Shown here one piece after another: positions 1 to 3,745 of a stretch of 6,338 nt of DNA (position 1 is its first letter; every line of letters starts with the position of its first letter). Location of the stretch: the NCBI GenBank assembly GCA_024763295.1, contig JANTFU010000138.1, positions 1 through 6,338 of the forward strand. Reading direction: 5' to 3'. This DNA is from Anaerolineales bacterium. GTDB lineage: Bacteria; Chloroflexota; Anaerolineae; Anaerolineales; Villigracilaceae. The position numbers and the translations under genes are program-made. The notes beneath the pieces are model-generated. The model did not search any database. It was not told the DNA's origin and worked only from the letters and a program-made list of their open reading frames with translations.

Positions 1-1
1 G

Positions 2-361
2 GTGCTGGTCAAGTTCGGGTTACGGTTATGGCTCTGGGCAACGGCGTTATTGGTACTCCTTGGGGGCTGGGCATGGGCTGGGAAATGGTGGCAAGCCTAT
101 CTCTTGGGGGCGAAGCGGGGCGGGCAATTGACGCTGGCGTTGACCTTCATCCTTGCCATCACCGCATCCATCAACTTCTGGGAATTTTTCACCCAATTCC
201 ATCATCTCTTTTTTGATGGTGATAGTTGGGTTTTCTACTACTCCGACACACTTATTCGCCTCTTCCCCATGCGCTTCTGGAGCGATGCTTTTTTAATGGA
301 AGCCATGATTGTCGTGGGCGGCGCGCTCCTATTAAACTTCGGACTGAAACCACGCACTTAA
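2..361 (+). CDS. DUF1461-family integral membrane protein, 3' part (5' end outside window)
   Basis: The function of this family (DUF1461/TIGR01906) is unknown to me, and I assign none. The 119 visible residues contain hydrophobic segments at about 5-26, 42-60 and 97-115. Between the second and third is the recognisable family block: an FxxFHxLFF motif, then G-D-S-W-x-F and D-T-L-I-R-L-F-P (about residues 60-90). Family members are usually around 200-230 residues and this block sits in the C-terminal half, so the gene almost certainly begins upstream of the window. The GTG at position 2 is an in-frame codon, not a convincing start: nothing upstream can be seen. The gene ends in TAA, overlapping the possible -35 of the next promoter. 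No terminator separates it from fabG, so some read-through is possible. Family assignment rests on the motif block only. Confidence 0.7.
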   Translation: MLVKFGLRLWLWATALLVLLGGWAWAGKWWQAYLLGAKRGGQLTLALTFILAITASINFWEFFTQFHHLFFDGDSWVFYYSDTLIRLFPMRFWSDAFLMEAMIVVGGALLLNFGLKPRT

Positions 362-386
362 ACTCGTGTTAAGGGTGGTGTATAAT
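358..386 (+). promoter_or_regulatory. Predicted sigma70-type promoter for the fabG operon
   Basis: A perfect TATAAT lies at 381-386. The best -35 at a 17-nt spacing is TTAAAC (358-363), which matches the consensus at only 3 of 6 positions and overlaps the stop codon of the upstream gene. A TG pair directly abuts the -10, one base off an extended -10 arrangement. Transcription would start near 393, leaving a leader of about 15 nt that holds little more than the AGGAG ribosome site (397-401). The -10 box is strong and the -35 weak. Confidence 0.5.
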
Positions 387-407
387 TCCAACTTATAGGA
401 GAAAATG

Positions 408-1163
408 ATGTCCTTTTTAACCTTAGAAAATCGTGTTGCCCTCGTTACCGGCGCATCGCGCGGCATTGGTCGCGCCATCGCTCTGGAACTCGCTAAGCGC
501 GGCGCAGCGGTCATAATTAATTACAACAGTTCCGCCCAAAGCGCCGCAGAAGTTGTCGCGCAGATCGAAGCAGAAGGCGGTAAAGCGGCTGCTTTTCAAG
601 CCGACGTTTCCGATTTTGAACAAGCCGGAAAACTGGTCAAATTTGCCATAGACACATTCGGTAAATTGGATATACTCGTCAACAATGCCGGCATCACCCG
701 CGATGGCTTGATTATGATGATGAAGGAAGACGATTGGGACGCCGTACTCAACACCAATCTCAAAAGCACCTTCAACTGTGCCAAAGCCGCTGTGCGCCAC
801 ATGATGCGCAAACGCTACGGGCGCATCATCAACATTGCTTCCGTTGCCGGACAAATGGGCAACCCCGGGCAAACCAACTACTCGGCATCCAAAGCCGGGC
901 AAATCGGTTTTACCAAAGCCCTCGCGCGTGAAGTTGCCAGCCGCAACGTGACCGTGAACGCCATCGCCCCCGGTTTTGTGGATACGGAAATCCTCGATGC
1001 GCTCCCCAAAGAAACTCTGGAAGCCGCCCTAAAATTGGTGCCGCTTGGACGCATGGGCACCCCCGAAGAGATCGCCCACGCTGTTGCTTTCTTAGCCGAC
1101 GAACGCTCTGCCTACATCACCGGTCAAACCCTTGGCGTCGATGGCGGCATGGCAATGATGTAA
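408..1163 (+). CDS. fabG: 3-oxoacyl-[acyl-carrier-protein] reductase FabG (SDR family)
   Basis: FabG reduces 3-oxoacyl-ACP to 3-hydroxyacyl-ACP with NADPH in the cytoplasmic fatty-acid elongation cycle. The 251-residue product is the usual length of a classical short-chain dehydrogenase. The cofactor-binding TGASRGIG is at residues 14-21 and NNAG at 92-95. The catalytic tetrad is complete: N117, S145, Y158 and K162, the last two in YSASK. Arg136 and Arg179 fall where Escherichia coli FabG uses Arg129 and Arg172 to bind ACP, which favours FabG over a generic SDR. The C-terminal GxxLGVDGGMAM block is also typical. Two ATG codons are in tandem (405 and 408). I chose 408 because AGGAG (397-401) is then 6 nt away rather than 3, but 405 cannot be excluded. 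It is the first gene of the operon. Other SDR substrates remain possible, since no other fatty-acid synthesis gene is in view. Confidence 0.9.
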   Translation: MSFLTLENRVALVTGASRGIGRAIALELAKRGAAVIINYNSSAQSAAEVVAQIEAEGGKAAAFQADVSDFEQAGKLVKFAIDTFGKLDILVNNAGITRDGLIMMMKEDDWDAVLNTNLKSTFNCAKAAVRHMMRKRYGRIINIASVAGQMGNPGQTNYSASKAGQIGFTKALAREVASRNVTVNAIAPGFVDTEILDALPKETLEAALKLVPLGRMGTPEEIAHAVAFLADERSAYITGQTLGVDGGMAMM

Positions 1164-1168
1164 AAACC

Positions 1169-1204
1169 AACGTTAAAACGTCTAAACGTTACAACGTTCA
1201 AACG
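1169..1204 (+). repeat. Five-unit AACGTT array, exact 8-nt period, in the fabG-Asp23 gap
   Basis: AACG begins at 1169, 1177, 1185, 1193 and 1201, exactly 8 nt apart. Units 1, 3 and 4 are the full self-complementary hexamer AACGTT, unit 2 is AACGTC and unit 5 decays to AACGGA. The two spacer bases vary (AA, TA, AC, CA). The array fills most of the 57-nt gap and stops just before the AAGGAG ribosome site (1209-1214) of the next gene, 6 nt ahead of its ATG. Its role is unknown. Units can pair with each other in several registers. Confidence 0.75.
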
Positions 1205-1220
1205 GAACAAGGAGATAAAA

Positions 1221-1568
1221 ATGGAAGATACCCGTCCCCCTGGAAAAACCACCGTCGCGCCCGATGTATTGGTAGAAATTGCGCGCATGGCAGCTTTAAA
1301 AGTATCCGGCGTCTACGCAATGGCACCCGTTTCCGGCGGTGTAGATCGCTTTTTCAAACGCGGTCTCAACGACGGCGTGCGCATCAAACTCGAAGACGAT
1401 GTTGTCTTCGCCGACCTTTACCTAATTCTTGAAAGCGGCATTAATATCCGCGAAGTCAGCCGCAATATTCAACAAAACGTAACCCGCGCCATCACTGAAA
1501 TGGTCGGCATGGACGTAGGCGAAGTTAACATCCACATTGAAAACATCGCCTACGAAGAAGAGGCATAA
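1221..1568 (+). CDS. Asp23/Gls24 family envelope stress response protein (YqhY-like)
   Basis: A 115-residue Asp23/Gls24 (DUF322) protein. Family members are small cytoplasmic proteins, some membrane-associated. The Bacillus YqhY member is genetically tied to acetyl-CoA carboxylase activity, though its biochemical role is unsettled. Family signatures are a first segment around residues 14-37 (VLVEIARMAALKVSGVYAM), a central beta-rich part (VVFADLYLIL, about 61-70), then the helix with IQQNV and the closing MVGMDVGEVNIHIENI (about 94-109). There is no transmembrane segment or signal peptide. The ribosome site AAGGAG is 6 nt before ATG. The gene lies directly before nusB, the same order as yqhY-nusB downstream of accB-accC in Bacillus subtilis. 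With fabG just upstream, a link to fatty-acid synthesis is a reasonable inference, not shown. Family call is firm, role is not. Confidence 0.85.
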   Translation: MEDTRPPGKTTVAPDVLVEIARMAALKVSGVYAMAPVSGGVDRFFKRGLNDGVRIKLEDDVVFADLYLILESGINIREVSRNIQQNVTRAITEMVGMDVGEVNIHIENIAYEEEA

Positions 1569-1573
1569 ACTGC

Positions 1574-2014
1574 ATGAAACAACGCACCAGAGCGCGTAGT
1601 CTCGCTCTGCAAGTCCTCTACGAAGTTGACCTGAGCAACCACCTGCCCGGCGATGTACTCACAGCCCGCCTGGCAGATGCCCCCCTCAACGACGAGCTTG
1701 CCGAATTCGCCCGCAAGCTCGTCTTTGGCGTTTTACCCATCAAAGACTATCTCGACGACGCAATTGCCAACTACGCCCCCGAATGGCCCCTCGAACAAGT
1801 CGCTCCCATTGACCTAAACATCTTGCGAATTGCCTTCTGGGAATTTGGCATCGACAAACAAACCCCTGTCAAAGTCGCCATCAACGAAGCCGTTGAACTC
1901 GCAAAGCACTACGGCTCAGATGCCGCCCCGGGCTTTGTTAACGGCGTACTTGGCAGCCTCGCCAAACACCAAGCCGAGATATTCGCATCCATCCCAAAGG
2001 AAACACAAAGCTAA
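1574..2014 (+). CDS. nusB: Transcription antitermination factor NusB
   Basis: NusB pairs with NusE (ribosomal protein S10) on boxA RNA to form the antitermination complex that keeps RNA polymerase processive through rRNA operons. The 146-residue length is normal. The arginine-rich N-terminus (RTRARSLALQVLYEVD, residues 4-19) is the usual RNA-binding helix. The middle holds PIDLNILRIAFWEF (about 78-91), the counterpart of the family's iDraiLRlAvyEl. The C-terminal hallmark is VKVAINEAVELAKHYG followed by PGFVNGVLGSLA (about 98-129), essentially consensus. A GAAGAGG ribosome site (1557-1563), inside the end of the Asp23 gene, lies 10 nt before ATG. The gap from the Asp23 stop is 5 nt, so the two are co-transcribed. 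Nothing is missing or unusual. Confidence 0.95.
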   Translation: MKQRTRARSLALQVLYEVDLSNHLPGDVLTARLADAPLNDELAEFARKLVFGVLPIKDYLDDAIANYAPEWPLEQVAPIDLNILRIAFWEFGIDKQTPVKVAINEAVELAKHYGSDAAPGFVNGVLGSLAKHQAEIFASIPKETQS

Positions 2015-2017
2015 TTT

Positions 2018-2473
2018 ATGGATATTCTTGGTATCGGCATTCCCGAACTCGTCTTTATTCTTTTAATCGCCCTAATTGTCCTGGGTCCCAAAGACATGGA
2101 AAAAGCAGGCAAAACCGTCGGCTCATGGCTCAACCGTGTCGTCAAATCAAACGAATGGAAAAGTATCACCAAAGCCTCGCGCAAACTCAAAACACTCCCC
2201 AACGACCTAATGCGCGAAGCCAACCTTGATGAACTCAAAAACGAACTAGGCGACTTCACACAATACCGCAACAACAAGATCAAAGTTACCCTGCCAAAGG
2301 ATGACTATGGCGCTTGGGGCGGCAGACCGACATCCAAACCCATTGTAAACAGAAAAAGGAACAACACCATCGCCCCACCCGCTGACATAGAATCGGCTCC
2401 GGCAAAAAAAGCCGACGCCCACCCCGAACCAGAAACCGATAACCCCGCCCCTGAAGCCTCCGACCATGCGTAA
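2018..2473 (+). CDS. tatB: Sec-independent translocase TatA/B-family protein, probably TatB
   Basis: A subunit of the twin-arginine translocase, which exports folded proteins across the cytoplasmic membrane. The 151-residue product has the standard plan: one N-terminal membrane helix (about 8-22), a G23-P24 hinge, an amphipathic helix rich in Lys and Glu (about 26-80), and a disordered Pro/Glu/Ala tail (from about 118). Features favour TatB over TatA. Glu10 aligns with Glu8 of E. coli TatB, the hinge reads LGP rather than FGP, KTVGSW resembles TatB's KTVAGW, and the protein is long. In Gram-positive-like systems one protein can do both jobs, so the A/B call is not certain. It starts 3 nt after nusB. 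The nearest purine-rich site (AAAGGAAA, 1996-2003) is too far away to be a good ribosome site, so translational coupling to nusB is likely. It overlaps tatC by 8 nt. Confidence 0.85.
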   Translation: MDILGIGIPELVFILLIALIVLGPKDMEKAGKTVGSWLNRVVKSNEWKSITKASRKLKTLPNDLMREANLDELKNELGDFTQYRNNKIKVTLPKDDYGAWGGRPTSKPIVNRKRNNTIAPPADIESAPAKKADAHPEPETDNPAPEASDHA

Positions 2474-3359
2474 ATTCTTTCGCGCCCTCTGGCGCATCAT
2501 CACCGCACCCTTCCGCCTGCTTTGGCGTATCCTTAGCGCCCCGTTTCGCTGGACAGCAAAGCTACACGCATTCTTAAACGAAGAACCCGACAGCCAAGCC
2601 CTCATTGACGCCGCAGCCGCCACCTTCCAATCCAAAGAAGCACGCGCTTCCCTTTTTGACCATATCGAAGCCTTGCGCAAACACCTTTTCCGCATGTTGC
2701 TCTCACTAGTCGTTACAGTGGGCATCTCCTTTATTTTCACACAAAAATTAATTGAATATTTATCTCAACCGGTTGGCGGCTTAGAGGTTCTGCGCGCCAT
2801 CGAAGTGACCGAATCTATCGGCGTCTTCATGCGTGTCGCCCTGATGAGCGGCATCATCATCGCGTTGCCTTACATCGCCTACGAATTTTGGGCATTTCTC
2901 GCGCCCGGGCTAAAACCCAGCTCCAAGAAGTTTGGCTTGGTCGGCATCCCGCTCGCAACTTTGCTCTTCGTGTCTGGCGCAGCCTTCGCCTATTACGTTA
3001 TGATGCCCGCCGCGTTACCCTTCCTGCTCAACTTCATGGGCATCCAAGCCGAATTGCGCCCCGCATCTTATTTCAGCTTTCTAATCGGCGTCATGTTCTG
3101 GATTGGCGTCTCGTTTGAATTTCCGCTTGTCATCTATGTGCTCAGCGCAGTGGGCTTCGTTAAGCCACAAGTACTCAAAGAACAATGGCGTTTGGCAATT
3201 GTCATCATCGCCATCATTGCAGCCGCCATCACCCCAACCGTAGACCCCGTCAATATGGCACTGGTCATGTTGCCCATGTCGCTGCTCTACTTTTTCAGCA
3301 TCGGCTTAAGCTACATTGCGTACCGAAACCGTAACAAAAACCTCGCTGAAAATCAGTAA
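2466..3359 (+). CDS. tatC: Sec-independent protein translocase TatC, N-terminally extended and divergent
   Basis: TatC is the polytopic receptor of the twin-arginine translocase that binds signal peptides and recruits TatA. The 297-residue product has a TatC core from about residue 62 with six predicted membrane helices (about 76-92, 117-138, 157-180, 202-226, 242-256, 262-284). Family marks are FDHIEALRKHL (64-74), FWAFLAPGL (141-149), GVSFEFP with Glu218 (E. coli Glu170), and TPTVDPVN with Asp260 (E. coli Asp211). Two oddities stand out. A roughly 60-residue N-terminal extension carries two tandem 11-residue amphipathic units (8-18 and 19-29). The residues aligning with E. coli Glu15 and Glu103 are Ala69, with Glu68 just before it, and Ser153. 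The ATG at 2466 overlaps the upstream stop and has no clear ribosome site, suggesting coupling. The next in-frame ATG (Met77) would remove the start of the core, so the extension is probably real. Confidence 0.93.
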   Translation: MRKFFRALWRIITAPFRLLWRILSAPFRWTAKLHAFLNEEPDSQALIDAAAATFQSKEARASLFDHIEALRKHLFRMLLSLVVTVGISFIFTQKLIEYLSQPVGGLEVLRAIEVTESIGVFMRVALMSGIIIALPYIAYEFWAFLAPGLKPSSKKFGLVGIPLATLLFVSGAAFAYYVMMPAALPFLLNFMGIQAELRPASYFSFLIGVMFWIGVSFEFPLVIYVLSAVGFVKPQVLKEQWRLAIVIIAIIAAAITPTVDPVNMALVMLPMSLLYFFSIGLSYIAYRNRNKNLAENQ

Positions 3360-3392
3360 GCGAAGGCATAAACAGCGCATCAAACAGAAAAA

Positions 3393-3495
3393 GTAATCGT
3401 TCACCCTCCCCTCTAGCTCATCCCAGAGCGAGGGGAGAACCGGTTTCTCCCCCATCCATTCTTGAGGAGGCTAGATGGGGGAAGTAAACGGTTAC
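3393..3495. repeat. 103-bp imperfect palindromic element made of two inverted, related hairpins
   Basis: The ends GTAATCGTTCAC (3393-3404) and GTAAACGGTTAC (3484-3495) pair over 12 positions with one G-T wobble and one mismatch. Inside, the left half forms a hairpin (CTCCCCTC 3406-3413 with GAGGGGAG 3430-3437, plus an inner GCTC/GAGC stem). The right half forms another (CCCCCATC 3449-3456 with GATGGGGG 3474-3481). Read in reverse complement, the right half resembles the left: both carry CTAGC after the C-rich arm and end in GGGGAGAA(A)CCGGTT. The centre of symmetry is near CCGG 3440-3443. This fits a head-to-head duplicated palindromic repeat or a MITE-like remnant. No coding capacity. Confidence 0.6.
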
Positions 3496-3506
3496 CCGAA
3501 AAATAC

Positions 3507-3621
3507 TAGACTTCTTGCAAAAGTCTGTTTTTCTCCTGCTCCCAGCGCCGTCCTCGGCGCGGGGTTTCTCACAAATATCGCCGCCGGGGACGGCGGCTAG
3601 AGCACTTATGCAAGAGGTCTA
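3507..3621. mobile_element. MITE-like element with 18-bp imperfect terminal inverted repeats
   Basis: The left end TAGACTTCTTGCAAAAGT (3507-3524) matches the reverse complement of the right end (3604-3621), TAGACCTCTTGCATAAGT, at 16 of 18 positions. Inside are two GC-rich hairpins: GCGCCG/CGGCGC (3545-3550 with 3555-3560, TCCT loop), extended by CCC/GGG across a bulged A, and GCCGCCG/CGGCGGC (3580-3586 with 3591-3597, GGGA loop). The reverse complement of the second resembles the first, so the symmetry extends inward. The outermost TA on each side could be a TA target duplication, or simply part of the repeat. At 115 bp with no ORF it would need a transposase in trans. The parent transposon family is not identifiable from this window. 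Confidence 0.55.
3508..3532 (+). terminator. Possible weak hairpin-plus-T-run inside the MITE-like element
   Basis: AGACTT (3508-3513) pairs with AAGTCT (3521-3526) around a 7-nt loop, followed by G and five T (3528-3532). The stem is short and AT-rich, so termination would be weak. It may be only a by-product of the inverted-repeat end. It lies about 150 nt after tatC. Confidence 0.25.
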
Positions 3622-3627
3622 CCTTTA

Positions 3628-3652
3628 GCAACGCTCTGCGTTGCCATTTTTT
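3628..3652 (+). terminator. Rho-independent terminator downstream of the tat operon
   Basis: GCAACGC (3628-3634) and GCGTTGC (3638-3644) form a perfect 7-bp stem with a TCT loop, followed by CA and six T (3647-3652). This is the best terminator for the fabG-tatC transcript, although it lies about 270 nt after the tatC stop and past both palindromic elements. Its right arm overlaps the -35 box of the next promoter. Confidence 0.75.
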
Positions 3653-3669
3653 ACCCATACCAGCATAAT
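3641..3669 (+). promoter_or_regulatory. Predicted sigma70-type promoter for the lipoprotein gene
   Basis: TTGCCA (3641-3646) and CATAAT (3664-3669) each match the sigma70 consensus at 5 of 6 positions with the ideal 17-nt spacing. The start would be near 3676, giving a leader of about 70 nt. A second -10-like TATTAT (3704-3709) is nearer the gene but has no fitting -35. The -35 box sits in the right arm and first bases after the stem of the upstream terminator. Confidence 0.5.
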
Positions 3670-3745
3670 TCGACGTTTTTTCTTAGCAGACTAAAAGCGA
3701 ATGTATTATGCGGTATAGCACAAACTCCCAGAAAAGAGATCGACC

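Larger units (their letters stand above)
3360..3745. other. 386-nt non-coding region between tatC and the lipoprotein gene
   Basis: No credible gene is seen here. From left to right it holds about 33 nt of featureless sequence, a 103-bp imperfect palindrome, an 11-nt A-rich spacer, a second palindromic element of 115 bp, a rho-independent terminator, a predicted promoter and a leader of about 70 nt. Each is listed separately. The leader (about 3676-3745) shows no convincing riboswitch fold by eye. Confidence 0.8.

Noticed and set aside
2..361. GTG at position 2 as the true start of a 119-residue protein
   Set aside because: The family is normally much longer and the visible part matches its C-terminal half, so truncation by the window edge is the simpler explanation.
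423..902. 159-codon minus-strand frame opposite fabG
   Set aside because: It is the complement of conserved FabG codons, and its sequence follows from them. No independent evidence.
1169..1204. AACGTT array as a CRISPR array
   Set aside because: Units are 6 nt with 2-nt spacers, far below CRISPR dimensions, and no cas gene is present.
2246..2740. 164-codon minus-strand frame across the tatB/tatC junction
   Set aside because: It runs antisense across two well-supported genes, has an arginine-rich low-complexity composition and no recognisable motif.
3676..3745. Riboswitch or attenuator in the lipoprotein leader
   Set aside because: No stable paired helices or known aptamer motif could be found by eye in this AT-rich leader.
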